64,000 nucleotides of DNA, from contig CP142451.1 of assembly GCA_038049695.1 (NCBI GenBank), forward strand, positions 4,958,001 through 5,022,000, in the 5' to 3' direction. Numbering within the stretch: position 1 is the first letter of the stretch; every line of letters starts with the position of its first letter. This document shows, one piece after another, positions 1 through 11,400 of the stretch. A model generated the notes under the pieces. It searched no databases and had not been told where the DNA came from. It saw only the letters and a program-made list of their open reading frames with translations. This DNA comes from Cinnamomum chago (lineage: Eukaryota; Streptophyta; Magnoliopsida; Laurales; Lauraceae). Made by a program: the position numbers and the translations under genes.

Positions 1-2870
1 TAATAAAAGTGAAGTATAAACTTCAATGAAGGAATCAACAGGAAAATACAACGGTCCAATCCTAGGTAATGGGCCACGTTAGGTTCGGGTCCATCTCCGG
101 TAATTTGATCTCTAAACGAAGTCATTGATGCCAAATATTACTGTGTTTGGTGCTTAGGAATTTACGGGCATCTTTGACAACACTTAGAGGTCGAATCATC
201 TTAGATTAAAAACCAAAACACTAAACAGTGGTCCCCGCGAGTCAAGGTTGAGCCACACCATTGACTCGTGCTTGGCACATTGATGGAAGTTCATTTGGAT
301 GGTTAATGGGCCCCACAATCGATCAATCATAAAATAAGTGCTAAACTCTCATCTTAGTGTTCACAGTGTGGCAGGTCGACCTGGCAAGGGTCGGGTCGAT
401 CTACTCCACTGGAATTAAAGTTGGGACTTGGTTTGGATTCTGGAATTTCCAGTGTACCCGATTGACCAGGTGGCCAGCCGGTCGATCTGGTACACAGGTG
501 TACCTGAGTCAACAGACCCCAGGCCAAATCTCAACTTTTGCACTAAAGACTGGGTCTGATGGAAAAATCCAAGTCATACACAAACTATTCGAATTAGGGT
601 TCAAATTATAAAATCTAATAAAATTTCTAAAGTATAAATCTAAAGGGTCCAAACTAATTTAAATTAATTAAAGACCCAGGGGTCTTTATTTCCAATTTTC
701 TAAAATTAATAGGGTTCCATTAAGCCCATTAGAAACTAAATGTCTTATTTAATTAATAAAGCTAATGGGTTATGGAGATAGTGGGCCCCACTGGGCCCAG
801 CTCCGATTTGGTCCAATAAAAACTAAAGAGGTTTATATTTCTAAATTATGAAAATTAATGGTGCTAATAGAATACATTAAAAACTAAGGAATTATTTTTA
901 ATTAGTAAAAATTTGTGGTTTATTGGATCAGTGGGCCCCACTGGGCCCTGTCCTAGATCGGTCCTCACCATCCTGGTCACTAAGCACCCCCTGGTCCCAT
1001 GTCCGGACCTGATCTGAAACCGGGGACCCACCTAGGCCCCGCAACCTCAGCGGACCATACTTTCCCATAGTCTTCTTTTCTCTCTAATTCTCATACACCC
1101 TCAAACTACCTTACCTCTTTATCACTTATCCCCACTTTTATCTCACCCATCACCTTTACACGTGTCATCACCCTTCCTTTCTCTCTTACCTTCCATCTCA
1201 TCAGGTTCTGTGGAAAACTTCCACAAACAGAACCTCTTCTGGGATGGGATGGAACGACAGTATCAACGGGAAGGCTTGGATGGTGGGCCCCACTGGATCA
1301 AACTCAAATCAGGTTGCTCCACTAGTGTCGCCCAAGGACCCTCCACAAAATGACCGGGTCTGATCTGCAATCAATGGCCCACCTGGGCCCCACAAATTCC
1401 AAAAACGGAAAGAGTGATCCACGGTTTTGGGTTTAACAGGTTAGTATCCAATGCATGGACTAGGGCCCTACCTCTGATAAAAATCCGGATCAGGCTTCAC
1501 CCCCATGGTCGCCCCACCAAATCAGGCCTGATGGTCGGACTAGATCTGTGATCAAATCAGTCCGTGGGTCCCGCAACCATACAAGGCAAAAACTGGGTTT
1601 CTCTTCTACAGACGATTTCTCCTCTGATCAGCTAATGGATTAAGGACATGGGGACGTCCACACACTGTGGGACCCGCCCCTCTAGGGTCGCCCGTGGGTC
1701 CTCTACCCGATCCACGGTTCAGATCAGCCATCGGGTGGCCCACCTGGGTCCCGGTCTCAACGCAACAAAACGAGTTCTCACCGTTCCATATCCTGAAACC
1801 TGAAACAGAGAACCAATCTCTGGATTTCTTCTTCCTAATCCATTTATCCATCCAATCCTCTCTAATTCATTTCCAACCAACACAGAATCAATCTCAAGCA
1901 TTAAAATACTTCAAATTAACAAATCCACATCTCCTAGGCCATTAATCATCCAAATGTGTAAAACCATCCATCAAGGCCATTCATTCCACAGAAACAGCTC
2001 AACTGGGTAGAACTAATAGTAATACAATATCAAACGATTTGAAATGACAGGAAAACAAAAAGGGAAGCATGCATTCTATGAAATCTATACAGGGTACTTG
2101 CCTTTGTGAGAAGAGATGGTTTGGTAGAGAGAGCAATAGAAGAGAAATCCAATTTCCAGCTGAACAGAGAGTGAAGAAGAAGAAGATGAAGACACAGCAG
2201 TAACAGTAGCAGCAACCCAATGGAGAAGAAGATGAGGTAGCAGCTGCAGCAGTAGCTTCAAGGGGATTCCAGCACAGCAGTGGTAGCTAGGAAGAGTGGA
2301 AATGAGAAAGGAAGAAGGGAAAATGAAGAGGCAGCAGCTCTCATGAGGGATTTCTCAGCACGGCAGTGGCTGGACGAGAGAAATGAGGGAGGAAGAGAAG
2401 AGAGGCAATTGAGGGGAATAGTAGTTTAGGGTTCTTGGGATTAGTGTAGGATTTATAGCTTAGGGGAGGTGGTTAAAGACAATATTAGCCCTTAGGGTTC
2501 TATGGGTTTAGGGTTAGGGTTAGGGTTAGTCTTGTCTTTTGGTAGGAAGCTTCTAGAGAGGGGCACCATTTAAACACTAAACCCTCCTAATTAATTAAGA
2601 CCACTAACTAGGCCTACCCCACACTAATAGCCTAGGATTAATCCAAAACCCCTAACAAATTAAAACACTAGTTCAACTAAGCAATTCTAACTATGAGTTA
2701 GGAAAATCTAACTAGCCACTCTAATTAACCCCTAATTAGCCCAATTAAATAATAATTAGCCATAATTAGCAATAATTAACCAATAATTAGCATAGATTAG
2801 CGTAAATTAGCAAAGATTAGTCTATAAAATAGCAACTAGAGGGCCCACTAAGGGTGGGGCCTCACATGTA
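1..2870. repeat. LTR-like repetitive DNA, left end outside window
   Basis: No gene is recognised here. The stretch is rich in repeated GTGGGCCCCACTGGGCC-type words and has a purine-rich part with CAG-type triplets (about 2150-2420). It ends in an AT-rich run of repeated ATTAGC-type words (about 2680-2830). Its organisation (GGTCGACCTGG-like motifs, then a purine-rich part, then AT-rich DNA) resembles the solo LTR at 27729-30026. I infer a long LTR or LTR-retroelement fragment, but neither terminus nor a target duplication can be seen, so the class is uncertain. Several open frames here lack any family signature. Confidence 0.4.
2505..2530 (+). repeat. Short interstitial telomere-like motif
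   Basis: One TTTAGGG unit is followed by three TTAGGG-like units within the LTR-like stretch. It is too short to be a telomere relic with any certainty. Confidence 0.4.
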
Positions 2871-2879
2871 GGGGCATGA

Positions 2880-3766
2880 GAAATGAGTTTTAGAATGAGT
2901 TTTAAGGAAATAGTTTTGGATTCGATTTAAGCAAATAAACGAATGAAGATCAAAGGATGAGAGAGCTCATTGTTGTTTTTTGCTCAAAGTTTGTTTCCAA
3001 TCTCCTCTTTAGATTGGAAGCTTAATTTTATCTCATTCTATTTATCATGCAAATGAACATGCGCTTAGGATTACTTATCTCATGACTAGACACATACACA
3101 CATTACTTTACCCAAGATCTTAATTGATTAAGCTCTTAAAAGGATGAATATAAATACGCAATTGATTTGTTTTCTCTTTTGCCATCGGTAATGTGAAGAA
3201 AGTACAATACAATAATATTTAAAAAAAAATATTTAACCATCGCCAGCCCCCCTCAAATGAAAATCCCAAGCTACAGTATAGAAATAGATTACAACAAAAG
3301 AAAAATCTAGCATGGTTTGAGACTTTTTCCTCCTATGTAAAAAATTCCATTTTCTGTGACTTTTTCCTCCATATGGGGTGTTTTTGTGACTAGGCATGAG
3401 AAAAGCTTCTTCATAGAGTCCCAAAATGGGTGAAACTTGAGGTGTATGATGTGTGCTGATTACACGAGGATTGCAAACATAATAATAGTTGTAGTTACAA
3501 TCAGGGATTCGATTAATTTAGGCATATTACTTTATTGCTATGGTAGCTAATGTAGGTGGCTGATAGTGATGGAAATGGGTTGGGTTGTATGGGTGGTGGG
3601 CTTGACCCTGGTTTTGATGGGTTCGATCCGAAGTGGGTATGGGTTAAGACTTGAACAAAAGTTGGGTTCAAGTGAGTATAGCTTTTGGTTGGTCCGACGC
3701 ACCCCACATTTACTAATTGCAACTAAAGTGAATATAAGTGGGGCCGATAAAAACGTGAGTTGCAGT

Positions 3767-3806
<40 letters not shown>

Positions 3807-4700
3807 GGCCAGCTCTCCTAAACTCAAATTTATGATAAGGTAAGCTCAAGTGTGTGGGGTGCGGCCCACCAAGGGACCTACATGGGGATGGAGGTTGGGG
3901 AGATTTCAAGTACTCCCTGAGATCTTCTTTTCTGCAAAAAATCAGCCACAATTTAGAAATCGGTCTGATTTATGCAATTGATTTTGACCTTGTTGCTAAT
4001 TTATTTTGACCCTCTAATCTCCGTCTTTCACGTCTTTTTTCCCCTCGTTCATTCATGATGGTCTTGCTTCTCTTTTATCTCATGTCTTCCTTTCCCACCT
4101 TTTAAATATGTGAATTAGTAGTTTTCAGTGCTGCTTTGGAAGTAGTTTTTAGTGCTGCTTTGGAAACACATATGGTCAGTGTATAGCTAGCTACTAACAT
4201 GATGATAGTTGTTGGTAGATGCAGGGTATTTGGATATGTAGTCATAGAATAAAAATGGGTCTAGGTTTACATACCTTACCCGATTTTCTCACATCTATCG
4301 GATATGTAGATTTCTAGGTCTATTTTAATCCTTAAGATGGGGAGACTAAGACTCCAATGACGTGGTTAGGAAAGAAATGTAGAATTGTGAAATTATAGTT
4401 AATATAACCTCAAATTGAATGTGCAGCGTGTACAATAATTTTTATATTCATTTCTTTGTGTAAAGCTCTTTCAATATAGAATTTCATTGATTTTACTTAT
4501 CAATTGGATCGTATCACAATACGTCTCCAATATTTTATAATTTGAATGCAATTGTTGTTCGATGCGTGCACATGTTCAGTATGGGCATCTCTCACTAGTT
4601 TACACCTGATGAATCCCATTCAATTTTCACAGAAAAGGTAGAATACAGAAATGAAGTTAATCACCTATAAATCAAGCGATCAACCCAACAGTTAGCTTTT
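2880..4700. other. Gene-free stretch, repeat relics
   Basis: No gene is recognised. About 3540-3830 carries the GGGTTGGGTT / GGGTTCGATCCG words seen in plant hAT-type relics and ends in an (AT)n microsatellite at about 3774-3802. The rest is AT-rich DNA without a feature I can name. Confidence 0.4.
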
Positions 4701-5320
4701 TGGGGGGGGGGGGGGGGGGGGCGGCCACGTCACGGCTTAGGTTGTGCACTGCCCTAGATGGGCTGGGCCTTGCCACCCAAGGGCTGGCCCACATGCCACT
4801 TCTATATATATATATATATTGAAATAGACTTTATTAGACTTTTAGGGGTTCTTAACTTGAAATAACGTTGAAACTATTAAAATAAATGCATAAACATTGA
4901 TATTAATTTACAAATGAGAAATAAATCTTTAATTATTATATTTTATTGGGAGGTGCTCTTGTGTGAGACATTCTCATCTTATTATAAGAGATAAATGTGG
5001 GGGCACTCACATTTAAGTTGTTGACATTGGATATGGATGTGAGGGCCCTCATATTATCTCTTGTAGTAAGGTGAGAGTCTCTCACAAGAGCACCTCCCTA
5101 TTTTATTTATATAAAAATAAATTTTTCATATATAATTATAGTGCCAGGCCGTGCAGGGCCACGCCCAAAGGATCCCTGGCCCAACATGGCCCATCCTTTT
5201 GGGTTGTGCCTTGCCAGGCCGGCCTAGTCAATGCGGTCAACGGGCCTGGCAAGACCCAGGCGCAGTTTTTTCGTGCTAGGCCCGGCCGCCCAAAAGTTTA
5301 CACCCCTAGGGGGAGCCCAC
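4701..5320. mobile_element. hAT-like non-autonomous element or fragments
   Basis: A poly-G run of about 21 bases begins the stretch. GC-rich blocks full of GGCCC/GGGCC words lie on both sides of an AT-rich core, and the right side ends near 5310 with the motif TTTACACCCCTAGGGG. This is the form taken by many plant hAT ends (TAGGGGTGTAAA read in reverse). No clear 8-bp target duplication was found, so the exact borders are unsure. The MITE at 4948-5098 is inserted within it. Confidence 0.45.
4948..5098. mobile_element. 151-bp MITE with 9-bp target duplication (Mutator-type candidate)
   Basis: The left end GGGAGGTGCTCTTGTG is mirrored by CACAAGAGCACCTCCC at the right end, and the inverted repeats extend with mismatches for about 45 bases. 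Both sides are flanked by TATTTTATT (4939-4947 and 5099-5107), a 9-bp direct duplication. Nine-base duplications are typical of Mutator-like elements. The assignment rests on that length alone, and the AT-rich target makes chance extension possible. No coding capacity. Confidence 0.7.
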
Positions 5321-6396
5321 TCGTGGATTTAGTTGTGGGATCTACATTTCATATCTGAAATGTTTAACCCTTCTATGGTCTCTTCTTCTTGTCATTACCG
5401 TGATGACATGGTGATTTATCCCTTTTAAGTAAAGGTTTCATTAAACTAACAATCTAAGAAAAATCATTTTTATCTAGCGCAATAATTCATGCGATCAAAA
5501 AAGTAAATTTTCTATAGATAGCTAATTAACCAAACAATCTTACGAAGTGGGGAAATGGGCCCCAATTACATGCCATGTTTCAAGGACTCGGCCAACATTA
5601 CTATGATACATCATTTGTCACCCACCTTTTACTTAGATTCTGTTGTTAAGTGGTCTGGTCTTATGGTTGTGTGTGGGTTAGGGGTTCATTGAATTGAGTT
5701 AATGGAATGTGTCAAGGGGCAGAAACAAGAATTTTTCATTGGGGATCAAACTGAATGCGATTTTTGCATAAATTTATTAGTTGACCAAATACTCAAGTAA
5801 TTAATCATAATAAACCCATGATTAAGGGGCCTTGAAGCTTACTGGTTTACAAAGACTTCTTTTATCGTGATTCAATCAAATGGTGGATAATAGAATAAAA
5901 ACGTCCAATTGGCCTAATTGGTGATTGATCGTAAGCTTCAATTGATTACATAAATTTTGTGTTTTTTTTTTTTTTTTTACAAATAGTAAAGAGTTTTGGT
6001 GGCAGTGTAATATGTAACATATGTCATAATCATGACATGGTGGAATATTGGATATATGATTGGGAATTAAGTTGTGTTAAGCAGGCCCCATTATAAGGAA
6101 GAAGGTTAATTAGATTAGTCTCATCAAAAGCTACTAGTCATCTAATTAAATGAATAGTTCCCATGGAAGCAAAGAATGGTTCAAGCCTGGATCCAGTTAC
6201 TAATTGGGGCTAAGTATGGACCTAGAGCCATAACCATTATATATGAACCGAGCCTAAAAGGGCTACATACCTGAATTTTCTGGGCTGAGTCCTTCGAATA
6301 ACCGGGTGCATCTTAATTGGACAAATGCAGAGCATGTGTATGTCACTAGATTATATGCAAGTCATTTATAAACGGGCCTAGTTTGGGCTAATATAT
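5320..6396. other. Gene-free stretch
   Basis: AT-rich DNA with no recognisable gene, RNA or bordered repeat. It includes a poly-T run near 5960. Confidence 0.4.
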
Positions 6397-6404
6397 GCAT
6401 GCCC

Positions 6405-7109
6405 AGCGATGTCAAATGAGCCTGGCCAGCCTCTCAGTCAACGGCCCAAGGCACGGCACGGGCCGTGCTGGGCCGAGGGAACGGGCACGGCCCGCATGGT
6501 CCCCCCAACCATAAAACCGTTATATAAGGGGTATTTTGTGCCCTTTTCAATTTTAAAATTTTTATAAATACTATAACCCTCCTATTCTCATTTCTCATCA
6601 ATTTAGATAATTCTCTCACTCTGTGTACACTCTCTAGCTCTCTCTCAAAGCGTTCAACTCTTTCACTATCTCTAAGAAGTTTTTGGTGGGTCAAAGACCA
6701 AGTCATCAAGAGACAAGACTAAATGGGCCTTCAAATGATCTAGCAAAATACATTAGTACACTACACATTTGATTTTTTACTTTTCTTTCACTGTAATTTG
6801 TAAATATACAAGTTTTTTTTTTTATTTTTAATTTTTATTCTCTAAAAAGATTGTAAGATTTTGAACGTAATCATGTTTACAAACGTTCAGGAAGTTAAGA
6901 TTCAAATGGTTCTCTTCTCAGTGGTGTAGGTCGAGTATAACCAAACCACTTAAATATCTTTGTCATTATTTGTGCTTGTGTTTTGATTTTTAATTTAATA
7001 CTAAAAAGGCAAAAAAGATTAATCAGAACAAAAAATTAAAAAGGCATGCTGAGCATACCCGGCCCATAGTCCGCTCGGGCCGAGATTCGGGCCAGCCCAT
7101 TTGACATCC
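6405..7109. mobile_element. Non-autonomous hAT element with 8-bp target duplication
   Basis: The direct repeat GCATGCCC (6397-6404 and 7110-7117) flanks a 705-bp unit. Its ends are inverted relatives: GATGTCAAATGAGCCTGGCC at the left and the reverse of GGATGTCAAATGGGCTGG at the right. Inside are GC-rich GGCCC-type subterminal blocks around a CT-rich tract. Eight-base duplications and such ends are standard for hAT elements. No transposase frame is present. A minus-strand relative lies at about 32030-32336, sharing the words around ATAAGGGGTATTTTGTG. Confidence 0.8.
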
Positions 7110-7117
7110 GCATGCCC

Positions 7118-7980
7118 TCACGTAGTCAGGATAGCTCAGGCCATGAGGTGAATGACTCAACTTTATTAGTTCGTGTTCATGAGCTGAGCAGCCCTACCGA
7201 GCTGAGTTTAGATGACTGAGTTATAGCCCCACCTTGACCACATTTCCATTTGAGTCTAGGTTTCTTCTTCTTCTTTGGTACCCCATCCAAGGACTCATGA
7301 GAGCCCAGATAAATGGAAAGAGAAGGCCCACACCATGGGAAGGAACGCAATTAATTTGGTTGAGTTGAATTGACGGGTTGAGTAGCAAGAAGCCAAGAAT
7401 GAACTCAACAAACCCAACCAATTTATTAATCAAACAAATTAAAGTGAAAGTGGTTATCCTTCAACTCTGAATTACTGGGTCAGATAAAGAATTGCCACCA
7501 GCTTAGCCAACTTCAATGACCTGACCTATGGTACTTTTGAAATCTACAAAAATTTACAAAGATGAGTTTAGATTCAATGAGGCTTTTTCATAGAGAAACC
7601 CTGAATTGCATGCCCGAAGAAACCCACCTATTGAAAATTGAAGTGGCTCAAAATAAATGTCCTCCCAACTATGGGATATCCAAAAATTTCCTCTTAAGAG
7701 TTGATTCCATAGTAAGATCAACTATTTGATCCAAGTTATGATTAATACAAACTTATGAGTGTATATATATATATATATTAATTATTTTTTTTTTATCAAA
7801 TCATCAATCTTAAATTGGAAGAAACTTTTTTCATGGTAAAATATGGAGATACTCCAATGGAAGGTGTTTATTTTAAAAAGATTATATTTTTAATAAGGAA
7901 ACCCATCAACTACTCTAAATTTTTAAAAAAATAATCTTTCCATTTTTAAAAAAAATCTCAGAAAATATGATTCTCTTAAT
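7118..7980. other. Gene-free stretch
   Basis: No gene recognised. There is an (AT)n run near 7762-7780 and homopolymer A/T tracts. Confidence 0.4.
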
Positions 7981-7983
7981 GGC

Positions 7984-8160
7984 TCCTAGGATCACGATTT
8001 GCAACCGGAGGTTGTAGATTCGAAACTCCACTATCACATCGGTACTACAGAGGGGTTTACCTGGCTTCTCTGTGGGCCAGAGGGATGGGTTTAACCCAAA
8101 GAATTGGAAACTGGTCAATAGCAAAAACAAAAAAAGTAAAAAAAAAAAAAAAAAAAAAAA
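7984..8160 (+). mobile_element. SINE copy (tRNA-derived family), 5' end degraded
   Basis: This copy matches the SINE at 14292-14465 from the word CCTAGGATCACG onward: the GGAGGTTGTRGRTTCGAAACT block, then CTACAGRGGRTTTAYCYGGCTT, then GGGCCRGAGGGAT, and a long A-rich tail (about 8128-8160). The region corresponding to the A box is diverged or lost. It sits about 100 bp upstream of the RPS19 promoter motifs. Confidence 0.8.
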
Positions 8161-8264
8161 GCCTCCAATTTCAAACAATTTTTTTTTATCATGAACCATA
8201 TAAGGGGTCATTTTTCATTGATCAATATGATGGCCACTCAGAAGCAGTTTAAAACCCTCGCATA

Positions 8265-8344
8265 TGGGCCCCACTGAGGAGCTAGAGGATCGCGGCCGTA
8301 CGATTATCTTGGTCGGCATCTGATATAAAAGCCAGAAACCCTAA
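8265..8344 (+). promoter_or_regulatory. RPS19 core promoter: site II, TATA box and telo-box
   Basis: Seen: TGGGCC (site II type) at 8265-8270, TATAAAA at 8324-8330 and AAACCCTAA (telo-box) at 8336-8344, all within 170 bases of the RPS19 start codon. Known: site II plus telo-box pairs are common in plant ribosomal-protein and translation-factor promoters and link them to cell growth, with site II bound by TCP factors. Inferred: transcription begins near 8355, in a pyrimidine-rich leader. Confidence 0.75.
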
Positions 8345-8431
8345 TAAGTCGACTCGACGCTTTCGCCTTCTTTAACTTCTCCTTCAAAAGCCTCAAAGCC
8401 TCTCTGTCTTTCGCATCTGCAGCAGGCAGCC

Positions 8432-11400
8432 ATGGAGAACGCAAGAACTGTGAAAGACGTGTCGCCTCACCAGTTCGTGAAAGCCTACGCCGCCCATCTC
8501 AAACGATCTGGAAAGGTCACTTCTTCTTCTTCTTCTCTCTTTGGATTTGAAGCTCTTAACTTTACTTTGATTAGATGTTTCATTTCAGTGATGGGGATCT
8601 TTCCTATGAGTTGTTAGGAAATGGGTTCTTCTTTCTACATGTTTTAGGTAAGTATATTGGGTGCCTGAAATGGGTTCTCAATCGGATGATAAGATAGCAT
8701 TCAACCAAATAGAGATCGGTTATTTCGTGCCCCTTTTTCTCTCACTGTACAGCCTCGGACAAAAAAAGATATGATTTTTTCGGTGTTGGACTATTGGTAG
8801 TGTTTAGTCTCGTAATCTTGAGGTGTGTAAGGGCTTTTTTTGATGGAAAACTTATGATTACTAAGTGTAACTAGCCATGTCTTGATGACCCATTGACACC
8901 AACAAAAATACAAAAGGGAGGGCGGTGTGGTATGGTGGGTGTTGGATTGGTTGTGGATCAGACATCTACCAAAAACTTATTTTGTTTGATGTTTCTAGTT
9001 CTCCGAATTGAGGAGAAAAATGGAGTGGTTAAAAGGAAACATTGTTTTGATCTTGACATTGCTAAGGGCCTATTTGTTTTCATTGAAATGGAATACACAG
9101 GGACTCATGGTCAAATGAGCAATGAGCTCTATGGGAGGATTATTAAAGACATGAAGGATGAAGGATAATATGAGGTGAGGGGTGGAAGATACAAGGCGGC
9201 TATCTAGATGGGGTCTTGTCTTTCCTACGATTTGATTTAATATGGTGATGGCTGGGTATCTCCATGTTTCCCTATTGAATTTTCATTGAAGGGGAGATTA
9301 TTTGGTGGTCTTTTCTGGATATTCACCTTTGAGTCTTCATTTTCAACAACTTATAGAAATACAAAGGTTTAGAATTCCTTGGAATTCAATTACATGAAAC
9401 AAACAGGCCCTAATGGGGATTTCAGTTCCAATTATTTTTGGGTTGAGGGTGTACATATTGTTGTCCATTTAATAAATCAGCATGTGTCTTCAACTATGCC
9501 AATGAAACCATAGCTTACTGACTCGCGACTTGGACTCAACTCAGAAAGCCAAGCAGTGGAGTCAACTTAATAACTTTGGAAGTCATGCCAAGTTCTTTGT
9601 TTTAAATCTTTGACAAAAGCCAATACCGTAGTTGGAATCTGCTCATTGTCATAAACACATGGTTGTGAGCTCGGGTTATGTAACAAATAAAAGAATGGAA
9701 ATATAAAAATTGTGAACAAAAGTTTAAAATAATTATACAATGCACTAAAATAGTGTTGTATAAACACATATAATAGTAAATAGTTAATTTTGAATCCGTT
9801 TGGGGAGTGGGGAGGTGATTGGTCCTCCACTTAATGTTGAGTACTTGTGTCATTTCCATGTTTTTCATATAGTATTCTCAATGAGAACACAACAAAAAGT
9901 GCTACCTAGTTGAATAGTAAGCATGACTGGTTCTTTATTTCATGTCCTGGGTTTGAAACCTCAAGTGACATTTGTCTTTTTGTTGGTTTTAAAGATTTAG
10001 AAGTGCTATGCATCTTGGCCAATGACCAAGCCTTAGAGGCTGCTAGCAATTAGTAGATACGGTGAATGAGATCTTGGATTGGCTAGGGAGGCCCATGCTT
10101 CCTTTGTCCATGTCCCTGGGACTGCTATGCAGATGCAGGTGTATAAATGAAGCAGTTCAGCCTGCATAAATTGATCTTAGACAGTGTAGTAGCTCTTCCA
10201 ATTTGAATTGTTTTCCCCTGGACAGTGGAGGGCTGTAAGCAGTTGGGTATTTGGGTCTCCTTTGTTTTGGTTGGGATTCCTTATGCCCCACCTTGTCGGC
10301 ATAGGCCTCTCGTACTGTACTTACATTCAGCTTTTAATAAAATGTTATCTTTAGAAAAAGGCACTAGCGTGCTGACTTGATTGAGCACAGCTCCAAAAGC
10401 TCCTGCAGAATATTATTCTCTATGTACCTACATATCTTATTTAATTTATACTGTAGTGGTTTTTTTAGTTTGTGATTAATGTAATCAGATTCCCATAATT
10501 AGCAAGGATATATACTTGTAATATCATATATTGAGAGGCCTTCATGATAGAGGGTGCCAATTTCAATTATATCTGTTTCTATTGGGGTGACAGCTTGTTA
10601 CAACTTGGAAGGATTAGAGCAAGGATAGAATAAGACCCTGATTCTTCATTTCCTTGGTTGAGAGTCTTATGCTTCTAATTTATGTTTATGTAAGTCCATT
10701 GCCGTTTGTCAATACTTTGGCACTTTTTTACCAATCCTGGTTGACGGTTGACCGTCTCTCAGCCATAAAATCTGCCTATCAAATTTCAAGTCTACTGCGG
10801 ACAAGAATTGTACTTGGGCAGTTGGGCCTACTGACATTTTTACTTTTTAAAAGGTTCAAGCCTAAGATAATAAACAGTTAAGGATTAAGAGAGGAAACGT
10901 TTGGGTTGCATTTGTGTGACGAGAGGATTCTATGATAGAGCAGAAAATTGTTCTGATTTTCGGTGCAGCCCACCGTTCCATTGTTCGGTGTGAGACATTT
11001 CCTTGCAGTAAAGGGAAAAAATGAACTGATTTTTTCGAAATCCTTAATAAAGAAGATTAAGATTTCCTATTTGATGGGTAGGAATGCAGGATTCCTCTCT
11101 CCCGTGAAATCTACAAAGATCGTAATCCTCTCGTTGTGCAAACAAGTTCTTAGGAATTCAGAAATATCACAAGATAAGAAAAACAAATAAAAGCTCGAGT
11201 GGGTCATCAATGTGGGATGATCTAAACCATGGATAGTCATTTGCTGCACAAAAAAAATAGGGTGATCCAAAACCCTGAAACTTTTGCTTCTATAGACAAG
11301 ATGGAAACTGGAGGACTGTATTTTTATCTTTCAATTGCACTACTTTGTTGATTTTTGCTGACTTCTTGTAGATATATTGTTCTTTTGCAAATAGATGGAG

